Below are positions 48,722 through 56,668 of a DNA stretch of 64,000 bases, one piece after another (position 1 is the first letter of the stretch; each line of letters starts with the position of its first letter). Where the stretch lies: the NCBI GenBank assembly GCA_947503715.1, contig CANNER010000004.1:372001-436000 (forward strand), read 5' to 3'. The DNA comes from an uncultured Caulobacterales bacterium (GTDB lineage Bacteria; Pseudomonadota; Alphaproteobacteria; Caulobacterales; Maricaulaceae). A model generated the notes under the pieces. It did not search any database. It was not told where the DNA came from and saw only the letters and a list, made by a program, of their open reading frames with translations. Made by a program: the position numbers and the translations under genes.

Positions 48722-49027
48722 ATGCATACGAAAAAACGTTTAGAACTCATCATCGAAAAGCCCGCCCTAAAACGGGCCTGCCGCGTTTTGGAAGAAGCAG
48801 GCGTCAAGGGCTACACGACTTTCTCTGCCATGGGTGGATATGGTGCAAATACACGGTGGCAGCGCGGCACGGACCTCTCCGCCAGTCGGGATATGGTCAT
48901 GATTATTTCAGTTCTGGACGCAAAAGATATGGAGACAGCGATAGGAAAGCTGGAAAATCTTGTGGGATCGCATATCGGTGTTTTGAGCCTGACAGACGTG
49001 CAAGTCCTCCGCCCCGAAAAGTTTTAA
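48722..49027 (+). CDS. sbtB: PII-like regulator of SbtB/CPII type
   Basis: 101 aa from the ATG at 48722. Trimeric PII fold: RLELIIEKPALKRACRVLEEAGVKGYTTFSAMGGYG, then the T-loop region ANTRWQRGTDLSASRDMVMII and the C-terminal VLSLTDVQVLRPEKF. PII classical uridylylation Tyr and the PROSITE signatures are absent, as in the SbtB/CPII group, which bind cAMP, ADP/AMP or bicarbonate. It ends in RPEKF, like CPII proteins, and lacks the redox C-loop CGxxGC of some cyanobacterial SbtB. It probably gates the adjacent SbtA. Confidence 0.88.
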   Translation: MHTKKRLELIIEKPALKRACRVLEEAGVKGYTTFSAMGGYGANTRWQRGTDLSASRDMVMIISVLDAKDMETAIGKLENLVGSHIGVLSLTDVQVLRPEKF

Positions 49028-49096
49028 CATTATTGAGCTACTAAGCCTCAAAACACCTCGAATTCCGTCGCAGGAGAGACCTGTCTTTTTGTTGAC

Positions 49097-51742
49097 TTAC
49101 AAAATGAAATCTGCGGCGTCGATATCTGCGACATCCGTATTCAGGATGAGGATATCGTCGCCATTGCCCAAATCAACGATGACGTGACTACCGGCTTTAC
49201 GGATATTGCCTTCTAATTCCGAGAAATCATTAAAGTCGAAAAACGTCAGATCAATCTTGTCCTTCCCGGCCAGATCAAAATCGACAATACGGTCACGGCC
49301 TGTTCCCGCCTCAAAGACAAAAATATCGTTACCGCCATCGCCGCGTAATCTGTCATTACCTGCACCGCCATTGATGATATCGCCACCACTGCCGCCGCGA
49401 ATATTGTCCAGCCCGTCACCGCCGAGTAGCGTGTCCGTTCCCGGCCCGCCAAAAATAATATCATCGCCGGCAGCGCCCGTGACATTGTCATTACCAAATC
49501 CGGCAGCCAAAATGTCATTACCCGTCTGACCGTCAAGTTCATCATCGCCGTTGCCGCCGATCAATCTGTCGGAGCCTCCGCCGCCAATAAGGGCGTCATT
49601 GCCGTCACCACCTTCGAGTTTGTCATTTCCAGAACCGCCCAAGAGGCTGTCATTACCGTCTTCACCAAAGAGTTCATCATTTCCGCGCCCGCCAAAGAGT
49701 TGATCATTGCCAAGATCACCTGACAAAATATCATCATCATCACCGCCATTTAAAACGTCAGATTCGATACCACCTGTCAGCCTGTCATCGCCGCCCAGAC
49801 CGTTGAAAAATGCGCGTTCTGCGCCCGCAACCATCACGTCGTCACCCGCGCCACCATCAAAACCTTCGACCGAAAAGAACATAATTGAGCCGATTGAAGC
49901 ACCACCCGCATCAAAAAGGTCCGCTTCGCCCGTGCCAAAGTCTACATTGACTGACGCGACACTGTCGTCCAGCGCGATAACATCGCGGTCTTCGCCACCA
50001 TTGATGTCATGCATTCCAGAACCAATGATAAATCTATCATCGCCGGTATCACCGAAAAGACCCGAATCTGCGCTGCCAATGTTGATAATCGTATCATCGC
50101 CGTCGCCTCCCCGGATACGGCTTAGGACATTTAACATATTCGTAATTGTATCATTCCCATTTCCGCCCAGAATGTCTCCGCTGACTTCGCCAGTATTGGT
50201 GATAATGTCATTCCCTTCACCGCCCTCAATATTGGAGAGAACATCAGCTTCATTGGTGATCGTGTCATCCCCGTCCTCACCTTCAATGTTCGAGCTCACT
50301 TCGCCGCGATTGGTGATGATATCGTTCCCGAACCCACCCAATAAATTACTGAAAATGATTGCATTGCTTGCGTTTGTTATTGTGTCATTACCACTACCGC
50401 CATTGACGTTCGATAAAACCGCACCTTCATTGAGAATCGTGTCATCACCAGACTCGCCATCAATATCTGAACCGACCTCACCCCGGTTCGTGATCACATC
50501 ATTCTCAGTACCCGCGAAAATGCCTAGAAAAATGGTGGAGCCGACAGATGTGTTGATCGTGTCCACGCCTTGTCCGCCAAGGACATCACCAAAAACTGTG
50601 CCGTTATTGGCGATCATGTCATCATCATTTGCGCCGTTAATAGAGCCATCAACCAAGCTATTATTTGTAATGAAATCCGCCCCGTCATTTCCGTTAATAT
50701 CTTCAGATACAGTGCCTTCATTCAGAATCGTGTCGTTACCATCATCACCGAGGATGCTGGCGCTGAGCTCGCCGCGATGCGTGATGATGTCATCACCTGT
50801 ACCGCCGCGAATTCTACCAAATTGCCCCGTGATGACGGAATCTACCGAAGTTATAATCGTATCATTTCCTGAGCCGCCAACAATTTCCGCTCCAACGATA
50901 CCATTATTATTGATGGCATCGTCATCATCGCCACCATTGATGCCGGCAGTCAGCTCGCCATCATTCGTAATTGTATCTATGCCATCACCGCCTTGTAAGG
51001 TTAAGGCTGTGCCTGTGGAGGTGTTTAAAATCGTATCATCACCAACATCCCCGCGAATATTGCCCGTGACTTCGCCACGATTGGTGATCGTGTCATCGCC
51101 GATACCGCCGGAAATATTAGCAATCGTGCCAGCTTGATTATTGACGATCGTATCATTCCCATCACTTGCCGAGACATTCCCCGTCAGCGTGCCATCATTT
51201 GTGATAAAATCAGTTTCGTTCCCGCCGGAAATACCGCCATTTACAAGACCGTTATTGGTAAAGGTGTTTGTTCCGCTGGAGGCTGATAAAAACCTCGCCG
51301 TCCCGTTATTTGTAATTGTATCATCATCCAGACCGCCGAAAATCTGTCCGGCCGTTCCATTATTGAGTATGATATCATCTCCAGAGCTACCAAAGATATT
51401 TGAATCGATACGTCCATTATTCTCAACCGTATCATTCCCGTTCCCTGCGAAAATGGTACCCGTCACAATACCGTTGGACGCAATCGTGATTGAGTCATTT
51501 CCGTCGAAACCATTAACGGTATCTACAGTCTCATTTCTGATAATTATGACATCATTCCCACTCGTCCCATCAACATCAAAGAAAGGCGTAGGAATATTCG
51601 CGGGTGTGTAATCCGACATTGGGAATATTAGAACGCTCGTGACTTCGGATAGTGCGCTTACATCCTTGAACAGATCATCGCGGTCAAACGTAAACGCTTG
51701 AAAATCAGTGGTAGCAGATGTCTGAGTGAAGAAGCGTTTCAT
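49097..51742 (-). CDS. Large RTX-type calcium-binding repeat protein, probably T1SS-secreted
   Basis: 881 aa with no Sec signal. Residues about 55-560 are some 23 repeats of about 21 residues built as NNG-x-V/I-x-G-x-I-x-G-x-GDDTI, which would stack as a beta-helix. Residues about 640-800 are canonical RTX nonapeptides GGxGNDxLx (for example GGRGNDELFGEDGNDSL), which bind Ca2+. The C-terminus (EAGTGRDRIVDFDLAGKDKI...ILNTDVADIDAADFIL) is the serralysin-type C-terminal region that carries the type I secretion signal. There is no enzymatic domain. A surface or matrix protein is likely. No T1SS genes are adjacent. Confidence 0.9.
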   Translation of the reverse strand: MKRFFTQTSATTDFQAFTFDRDDLFKDVSALSEVTSVLIFPMSDYTPANIPTPFFDVDGTSGNDVIIIRNETVDTVNGFDGNDSITIASNGIVTGTIFAGNGNDTVENNGRIDSNIFGSSGDDIILNNGTAGQIFGGLDDDTITNNGTARFLSASSGTNTFTNNGLVNGGISGGNETDFITNDGTLTGNVSASDGNDTIVNNQAGTIANISGGIGDDTITNRGEVTGNIRGDVGDDTILNTSTGTALTLQGGDGIDTITNDGELTAGINGGDDDDAINNNGIVGAEIVGGSGNDTIITSVDSVITGQFGRIRGGTGDDIITHRGELSASILGDDGNDTILNEGTVSEDINGNDGADFITNNSLVDGSINGANDDDMIANNGTVFGDVLGGQGVDTINTSVGSTIFLGIFAGTENDVITNRGEVGSDIDGESGDDTILNEGAVLSNVNGGSGNDTITNASNAIIFSNLLGGFGNDIITNRGEVSSNIEGEDGDDTITNEADVLSNIEGGEGNDIITNTGEVSGDILGGNGNDTITNMLNVLSRIRGGDGDDTIINIGSADSGLFGDTGDDRFIIGSGMHDINGGEDRDVIALDDSVASVNVDFGTGEADLFDAGGASIGSIMFFSVEGFDGGAGDDVMVAGAERAFFNGLGGDDRLTGGIESDVLNGGDDDDILSGDLGNDQLFGGRGNDELFGEDGNDSLLGGSGNDKLEGGDGNDALIGGGGSDRLIGGNGDDELDGQTGNDILAAGFGNDNVTGAAGDDIIFGGPGTDTLLGGDGLDNIRGGSGGDIINGGAGNDRLRGDGGNDIFVFEAGTGRDRIVDFDLAGKDKIDLTFFDFNDFSELEGNIRKAGSHVIVDLGNGDDILILNTDVADIDAADFIL

Positions 51743-51907
51743 AATAAGTCTCTTAAGGCGATATTGGGGAATTAAAGTCTGTATCTAAAACAAGGATGAT
51801 AACCAAAGTTAGGATAAGAATGCCAGCTAAAAGAATGAGTTAAACTTGCGAATATTGCCGCACTTCTCGATTGAATCCCCGTCCCGAACACCTCACATAA
51901 TCTCCAT

Positions 51908-52984
51908 ATGTCTGCCAACCCCACATTCACCCTGTCCGACCTCGATACCCGTGCGCGGGACATCTTTCGGGATGTTGTCGATAGCTATCTCCTGACCGGG
52001 CAGCCTGTTGGCTCTAAGACTCTTGCGCTGTCCGAGGGGCGGTCGCTCTCCCCCGCGACTATTCGCGCCGTTATGGCGGAACTGTCTCGCTACGGCCTGC
52101 TCCATTCCCCGCATGTCAGTGCGGGGCGGGTGCCGACACAGGCGGGGTTGCGGCTCTTCGTCGACGGTCTGCTGGAGATTGGCGACTTGAGCGCGGGCGA
52201 GCGTCAACGTATGGAGGCGCGGCTCTCGTCCGCCGGAGCGGAACCGGACCAGCTTTTGGGGCAAGCCTCAGCTATGCTCGCCGGATTGGCAGGCGGGGCA
52301 GGACTTGTGCTGGCACCGGAAAGCGGGGCAGAAGAACAGCCATTGCGTCATGTGGAGTTCGTGAATCTTGACGGCGGGCAGGCCCTCGTTGTGATGGTCC
52401 ATGCCGATGGGCGGGTGGAGAACCGGATCATGCCGCGTCCCGACGGATTGCTGCCGTCTTCCCTCGAACGCGCTGGTAATTTTCTGTCAGCACGGCTCAA
52501 GGGGCGGAAGCTGTCCGAGGCGCGGGCTGACGTCCTCAAAGAAATCGCAGCCGGTGAGGCGCAGATTGATGCGGCGGCGCAGGCGCTTATCAAAAAGGGA
52601 CTCGCGGAATGGTCGTCGCCCTCGGATGCCGCAAAACGCAATTTGATTGTCCGCGGACAGTCGCGACTCCTTGACAATCTGGAGGCTCGAACCGATGTGG
52701 AGCGCATCCGTCAGTTGTTCGACGATTTGGAGCGGCAGGAAGAGTTGATCGACCTGCTGGACCGCGCGGAACAGGCCGACGGTGTGAAGATCTTTATCGG
52801 CTCGGAGAACCCCCTTTTCTCCCTGTCGGGATCATCGGTCATGATCGCGCCCTACCGCGATCGCGACCAGAATATATTGGGGGCGTTGGGCGTGATTGGC
52901 CCGACGCGACTGAACTATGCGCGGGTCATTCCGATTATGGATTACACCGCCACCATTCTAGGCCGCCTGATGGGCGACAAATAG
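51908..52984 (+). CDS. hrcA: Heat-shock repressor HrcA
   Basis: 358 aa. Represses groE/dnaK-type genes by binding CIRCE. The winged helix (FRDVVDSYLLTGQPVGSKTLA, SPATIRAVMAELSRYGLLHSPHVSAGRVPTQAGLRLFVDGLL) is complete, followed by the GAF-like dimerisation domain and the C-terminal GALGVIGPTRLNYARVIPIMDYTA signature. It is co-directional with grpE (11 bases apart). No CIRCE element is visible upstream, so it is not autoregulated through its own promoter here. Confidence 0.96.
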   Translation: MSANPTFTLSDLDTRARDIFRDVVDSYLLTGQPVGSKTLALSEGRSLSPATIRAVMAELSRYGLLHSPHVSAGRVPTQAGLRLFVDGLLEIGDLSAGERQRMEARLSSAGAEPDQLLGQASAMLAGLAGGAGLVLAPESGAEEQPLRHVEFVNLDGGQALVVMVHADGRVENRIMPRPDGLLPSSLERAGNFLSARLKGRKLSEARADVLKEIAAGEAQIDAAAQALIKKGLAEWSSPSDAAKRNLIVRGQSRLLDNLEARTDVERIRQLFDDLERQEELIDLLDRAEQADGVKIFIGSENPLFSLSGSSVMIAPYRDRDQNILGALGVIGPTRLNYARVIPIMDYTATILGRLMGDK

Positions 52985-52995
52985 AGAGACGAGCA

Positions 52996-53661
52996 ATGAC
53001 CGGTGACAATGATACGCCCGCAGGTGACGAGTGGGATGACCTCCTGAAAGACATTAATTCTGAGAAGTCAGAGCAAAAGCGCCGCGCCGCCGCACAGGCT
53101 GCTGCCGATGATATTCTGAAGGCTGCAGGCAAGGCCGAGCCGGAAGACTTGGAAGCGCCCGAACCCGATGCGGGTGCGGCGGCTGTTGCGCGGATCGAGG
53201 AATTGGAACTCGAACTCGCGACCCTCAAGGATCAAGCCCTCCGCGCCATGGCCGATGCCGAGAACGTCAAGCGCCGCTCTGAGAAAGAGGTCGCCGCTGC
53301 GCGAGTCTTCGGGATTGAGCGTTTTGCGAATGATATCCTCTCAGTCCACGACAATCTTTCCCGCGCCTTGTTGACGCTGGAAGGCACAGATAAATCCGAA
53401 CTTGGTGAGAATGCGAAGAACCTCGTCGAGGGCATCGAACTGACAGAAAAAGACCTCATGGCCGCTCTCGCCCGTCACGGCGTAACAGCTGTCCCCGGCG
53501 TCGGCAGCAAGTTCGACCCGAACGTTCATCAGGCCGTCGCGAACATCCCATCATCCGAGGAGAAGGGCAATGTCGCGACCGTCATGCAGACGGGCTTTAA
53601 GATTGGTGACCGGACTTTGCGCGCGGCGATGGTCGCGGTGAGTACGGGCAAGAGCGCTTAA
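52996..53661 (+). CDS. grpE: Nucleotide exchange factor GrpE
   Basis: 221 aa. Stimulates ADP release from DnaK. The acidic, Ala-rich N-terminus (residues 1-55) leads into the long coiled coil VARIEELELELATLKDQALRAMADAENVKRRSEKEV and the beta-domain with GIELTEKDLMAALARHGVTAV and KGNVATVMQTGFKIGDRTLRAAMVAVS, the family's C-terminal signature. It forms an operon with hrcA and lies one base upstream of the apparent mutM start. Confidence 0.96.
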   Translation: MTGDNDTPAGDEWDDLLKDINSEKSEQKRRAAAQAAADDILKAAGKAEPEDLEAPEPDAGAAAVARIEELELELATLKDQALRAMADAENVKRRSEKEVAAARVFGIERFANDILSVHDNLSRALLTLEGTDKSELGENAKNLVEGIELTEKDLMAALARHGVTAVPGVGSKFDPNVHQAVANIPSSEEKGNVATVMQTGFKIGDRTLRAAMVAVSTGKSA

Positions 53662-53662
53662 A

Positions 53663-54502
53663 ATTCCCGAACTCCCCGAAGTTGAAACTGTCCGGCGGGG
53701 ACTAGCCCCCGTTATGGAAGGCGCGACTTTCGCGAAAGTCACGCTGAACCGACCCGACCTGCGGTTTCCCTTCGACCCTGATTTTATCGCGCGGGTGCAG
53801 GGGCAGACCCTCACTCGTCTGACCCGCCGCGCAAAATTCCTGCAGGCGGAACTCTCCTCCGGTGAGCGGCTCTTCATGCATCTGGGGATGAGCGGGCGGT
53901 TCATAATTGAGGGTGATCCTTCACTCGTCAATTTCGTGCATGAACATGCCGCCAATCCAAAACATCATCATGTCGTGTTTGAGATGGATAATGGCACAAC
54001 CATTACATTCAACGATCCGCGTCGGTTCGGGTTCATGGAACTCGTCGCCGCAGACGCGCCCTACCGCCTCGACCATATCGGGCCGGAACCGCTGGGAAAT
54101 GGCTTTAGCGGTCCTGTCCTGCGCGCAGCCCTGAAAGGCAAGAAGAGCAAGATCAAGGCCGCACTCCTCGACCAACGCATTGTGGCGGGGCTAGGCAATA
54201 TCTATGTCTGCGAAGCGCTCTACCGCACGGGCATTTCACCGCGCCGCGCGGCGGGACGGTTAAAGGTCGCGGAAACTGATGCGCTGGCCGGACATATCAA
54301 AGACGTTCTGACGGAAGCCATAGCAGCGGGCGGCAGTAGTTTACGCGACTTCAGCAATACGGACGGCAAACTCGGCTATTTCCAACACAGTTTCGACGTC
54401 TATGGCCGCGAGGGGGAAGCCTGCAAGATCTGCGACGCGCCGATTAAGCGTATTGTGCAGAGCGGGCGGAGTTCGTTTTATTGCGGGGCGTGTCAGAGGT
54501 GA
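53663..54502 (+). CDS. mutM: Formamidopyrimidine-DNA glycosylase MutM with apparent ATT start
   Basis: 279 aa if begun at the ATT codon at 53663, which precedes PELPEVETVRRGL, the invariant MutM N-terminus whose Pro is the catalytic nucleophile. An in-frame stop lies at 53639-53641 and no ATG, GTG or TTG occurs between it and this Pro, so AUU initiation (or a sequencing error of ATG) is implied. Other parts are intact: MHLGMSGRF (K57 region), NDPRRFGFM, H2TH GLGNIYVCEALYRTGI and the zinc finger C-x2-C-x16-C-x2-C at the end. Beginning at the first ATG (53714) would remove the catalytic Pro. It begins one base after the grpE stop. Confidence 0.9.
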   Translation: MPELPEVETVRRGLAPVMEGATFAKVTLNRPDLRFPFDPDFIARVQGQTLTRLTRRAKFLQAELSSGERLFMHLGMSGRFIIEGDPSLVNFVHEHAANPKHHHVVFEMDNGTTITFNDPRRFGFMELVAADAPYRLDHIGPEPLGNGFSGPVLRAALKGKKSKIKAALLDQRIVAGLGNIYVCEALYRTGISPRRAAGRLKVAETDALAGHIKDVLTEAIAAGGSSLRDFSNTDGKLGYFQHSFDVYGREGEACKICDAPIKRIVQSGRSSFYCGACQR

Positions 54503-54921
54503 AGACCAGAAGGTCCACGCACAAATTGATTCCTGTTGGGCTGGGAACCCGGTGGGCCGCAATACAAGTTGATATGCTGTTTCTGTCAGCCATAATCGGA
54601 ATACCGCTTAATATTTTCGTACCGGCTGACCCGTCAGACGGCGTTGTGCTCTTGATAGTTTTTGGACTGTTTTCTCTCTATTTCACAATTGGGAATGCCT
54701 GTTTCGAAGCCACAGTCGGTCAGCGCGTTTTGGGTTACAAAATCATACCGGCTATTGACGAAAAACCTCACTACATCGTCAGGTTTATACTGGGCTTTGT
54801 CGCCTTCTTTTTAGGCTTCATAACGTGGCTCGGAAATCGCCATGTCAAAGATGGTACATATTGGTGGGACTACGAATCCAATACGCGTGCCGTTCCCCTT
54901 CACTACGTTGCACCCAATTGA
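54499..54921 (+). CDS. RDD-family small membrane protein
   Basis: 140 aa from the GTG at 54499, which overlaps the mutM stop (GTGA); GTG at 54490 and TTG at 54481 are alternatives. About three to four hydrophobic helices: MLFLSAIIGIPLNIFV, VVLLIVFGLFSLYFTIGN, IVRFILGFVAFFLGFITWLG. The motif EATVGQRVLGYKIIPAID is the RDD signature (normally SxGKxxxGLRV). Function of RDD proteins is poorly known; some act in ion homeostasis. Base composition is slightly lower in GC than its neighbours. Confidence 0.75.
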   Translation: MKTRRSTHKLIPVGLGTRWAAIQVDMLFLSAIIGIPLNIFVPADPSDGVVLLIVFGLFSLYFTIGNACFEATVGQRVLGYKIIPAIDEKPHYIVRFILGFVAFFLGFITWLGNRHVKDGTYWWDYESNTRAVPLHYVAPN

Positions 54922-54979
54922 ACTCCCCGCCCTGCCACGCTATGCGGGCCGATAGAATTTTGAGAGAGAGCATCCCCCA

Positions 54980-55756
54980 ATGGCTTATGACGATATTGAA
55001 CTGACGCGTGACGGCGCGGTGGCCATCATTCAGATGGACCGTCCCAAGGCGCTAAACGCCCTGAACCTGAATATGATGAAAGAGCTCGCCGATGCGCTAA
55101 GCAAGCTGGAAGCGGATGATTCCGTGAGCTGTGTCATCCTAACCGGGAATGAGAAAGCTTTCGCCGCAGGGGCGGACATTAAAGATATGGCCGAGGATGA
55201 TTATCTGGGCCTGTATAAAAATGACCGGTTCGAGGAAAACCACATGGCCACAGAGCGGTTCCGCAAGCCGATCATCGCGGCGGTCGCGGGTTACGCCTTG
55301 GGCGGTGGCTGCGAAGTCGCCATGATGTGTGATTTCATCATCGCGGCAGATAATGCGAAATTCGGCCAGCCTGAGATAAATCTGGGCGTCATGCCCGGTA
55401 TGGGCGGGACGCAACGCATGCTCCGCGCGGTTGGCAAAGCCAAGACGATGGACCTCTGTCTGACGGGTCGGATGATGGACGCGGATGAGGCGGAACGGGC
55501 CGGACTCGTCAGTCGCGTTGTGCCGCTGGATAAGTTGATGGAGACGGCGAAAGAGGCCGCGGCCAAAATCGCGAGCCAATCCCAACCCATCGCCATGATG
55601 ACCAAAGAGACAGTTGAGGCCGGATTCGAGATGAGCCTTGCCCAAGGCATCCGCTATGAGCGTCGCCTGTTCCAGAGCATGTTTACAACCCATGACCAGA
55701 AGGAAGGCATGGCCGCTTTCATCGAGAAGCGGAAACCGCATTTTAAAAATCGGTAG
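54980..55756 (+). CDS. Enoyl-CoA hydratase/isomerase
   Basis: 258 aa, crotonase superfamily. Hydrates trans-2-enoyl-CoA in beta-oxidation. The oxyanion hole is in [13 protein letters not shown] (about residue 65) and [41 protein letters not shown] holds the catalytic glutamates (about 115 and 135). The position between mutM and rpsT-dnaA is the alphaproteobacterial synteny. A hairpin that can act as a terminator lies between it and rpsT. Confidence 0.95.
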   Translation: MAYDDIELTRDGAVAIIQMDRPKALNALNLNMMKELADALSKLEADDSVSCVILTGNEKAFAAGADIKDMAEDDYLGLYKNDRFEENHMATERFRKPIIAAVAGYALGGGCEVAMMCDFIIAADNAKFGQPEINLGVMPGMGGTQRMLRAVGKAKTMDLCLTGRMMDADEAERAGLVSRVVPLDKLMETAKEAAAKIASQSQPIAMMTKETVEAGFEMSLAQGIRYERRLFQSMFTTHDQKEGMAAFIEKRKPHFKNR

Positions 55757-55830
55757 GGCACTGTAGAGCCGTCTAAACGCCCTATTGACGACCTGCGACT
55801 CCCTCCGTATATGGCCACCAAGAATTAGCC

Positions 55831-55853
55831 TGCCCGCGCATGGACGCGGGCTT
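55831..55853 (+). terminator. Hairpin between echA and rpsT
   Basis: GCCCGCG (55832-55838) pairs with CGCGGGC (55845-55851) with a six-base loop, followed by TTTG. The weak U-tract suggests partial termination or a leader structure for rpsT. Confidence 0.45.
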
Positions 55854-55884
55854 TGTGCATTGAACGAAGATGAAAGAGTGAAAC

Positions 55885-56148
55885 ATGGCAAATACGTCCT
55901 CCGCTAAGAAGAACGTCCGTAAAATGGCCCGCAAGACGGCCGTCAACAAAGCCCGTCGGTCATCCGTCCGGACTTTCCTGCGTCGCGTCGAAGATGCGAT
56001 CACGGCAGGTGATAAGACAGCTGCAACAGCTGCCCTGAAAGATGCAGAGCCCGCCATGATGCGCGCCGTGTCCAAAGGCATCTTCCACAAGAACACAGCC
56101 AGCCGCAAAATTTCGCGTCTGAACAAGCGCGTTAAAGCGATCGGCTAA
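55885..56148 (+). CDS. rpsT: 30S ribosomal protein S20
   Basis: 87 aa. Starts [36 protein letters not shown], the standard basic S20 start, and ends [19 protein letters not shown]. Monocistronic before a terminator, and just upstream of dnaA as in other alphaproteobacteria. Confidence 0.98.
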   Translation: MANTSSAKKNVRKMARKTAVNKARRSSVRTFLRRVEDAITAGDKTAATAALKDAEPAMMRAVSKGIFHKNTASRKISRLNKRVKAIG

Positions 56149-56196
56149 TCGCCGCTCTCTTACTTTGGCCGCCTGCGCTGCGGTCCCGTAGATTTC

Positions 56197-56230
56197 AAAG
56201 CCGTCTTCCCTTAGGGAGGCGGCTTTTTTC
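56197..56230 (+). terminator. Terminator of rpsT
   Basis: AAAGCCGTCTTCCC pairs with GGGAGGCGGCTTT around TTA and continues into a run of T. It lies about 50 bases after the rpsT stop. Confidence 0.85.
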
Positions 56231-56668
56231 ATGGCGGGTTGATCTCGGCAGGGCGGTTTCCGCGCGGCGATCTCTTGCAAAAATTTACAAGAATCGGGTG
56301 AAACCTCGCCGCGTCCCGACACCCCTGACGAACCGTTCAGAGTCAAGAATTTTCTGTGACAAATTTGTGAATTTATTTTCAGTGGAAAAACGGTTGCGAT
56401 TCAAAGGCCTTTTCGAGTCAAGAACTGAATCGGTGCCGATTCGATTTTTATCACGTTGACGGTATGAAAAAGGGCTGGTTAATAAGGGTCATCGGATGTG
56501 CCCGCGGGGGCAGGACCATCCGGTTCGGGGAAACCCTGACACGTCTATCACTGTGGAAGTGAGGATGGGACAGGTGTTCACATTAGATAAGGATTTCAAA
56601 GACTTGTGTTTTCAGGTCGCCGGTTTCGTACGGCTTGGAAACAAATGGTCTTTCGATAGGAGATGGCA
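56231..56668 (+). promoter_or_regulatory. dnaA promoter and leader with GANTC cluster
   Basis: 438 bases without a gene. Six GANTC sites lie at 56291, 56340, 56398, 56415, 56427 and 56438, far above the roughly 0.6 expected in 152 bases. GAGTCAAGAA occurs twice (56340 and 56415). A sigma-70-like promoter follows: TTGACG (56456-56461), 17-base spacer, TTAATA (56479-56484). The resulting leader is about 178 bases. No convincing DnaA boxes or AT-rich unwinding region were seen, so this is not proposed as oriC. Confidence 0.6.

Noticed and set aside
49707-51137. 476-codon Ser/Pro-rich open frame opposite the RTX gene
   Set aside because: Its repeats mirror the repeated coding DNA of the RTX protein on the other strand; no ribosome-binding site or domain.
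49300-51500. Apparent direct-repeat array that might be a CRISPR
   Set aside because: Repeats are in-frame 21-codon-like units of a coding gene, diverge in sequence and lack constant repeats with unique spacers.
51743-51907. CIRCE operator upstream of hrcA
   Set aside because: No TTAGCACTC-N9-GAGTGCTAA-like repeat is present; one GANTC site only.
56231-56668. oriC beside dnaA
   Set aside because: No cluster of DnaA boxes or AT-rich unwinding stretch was seen; alphaproteobacterial origins often lie elsewhere (for instance near hemE).
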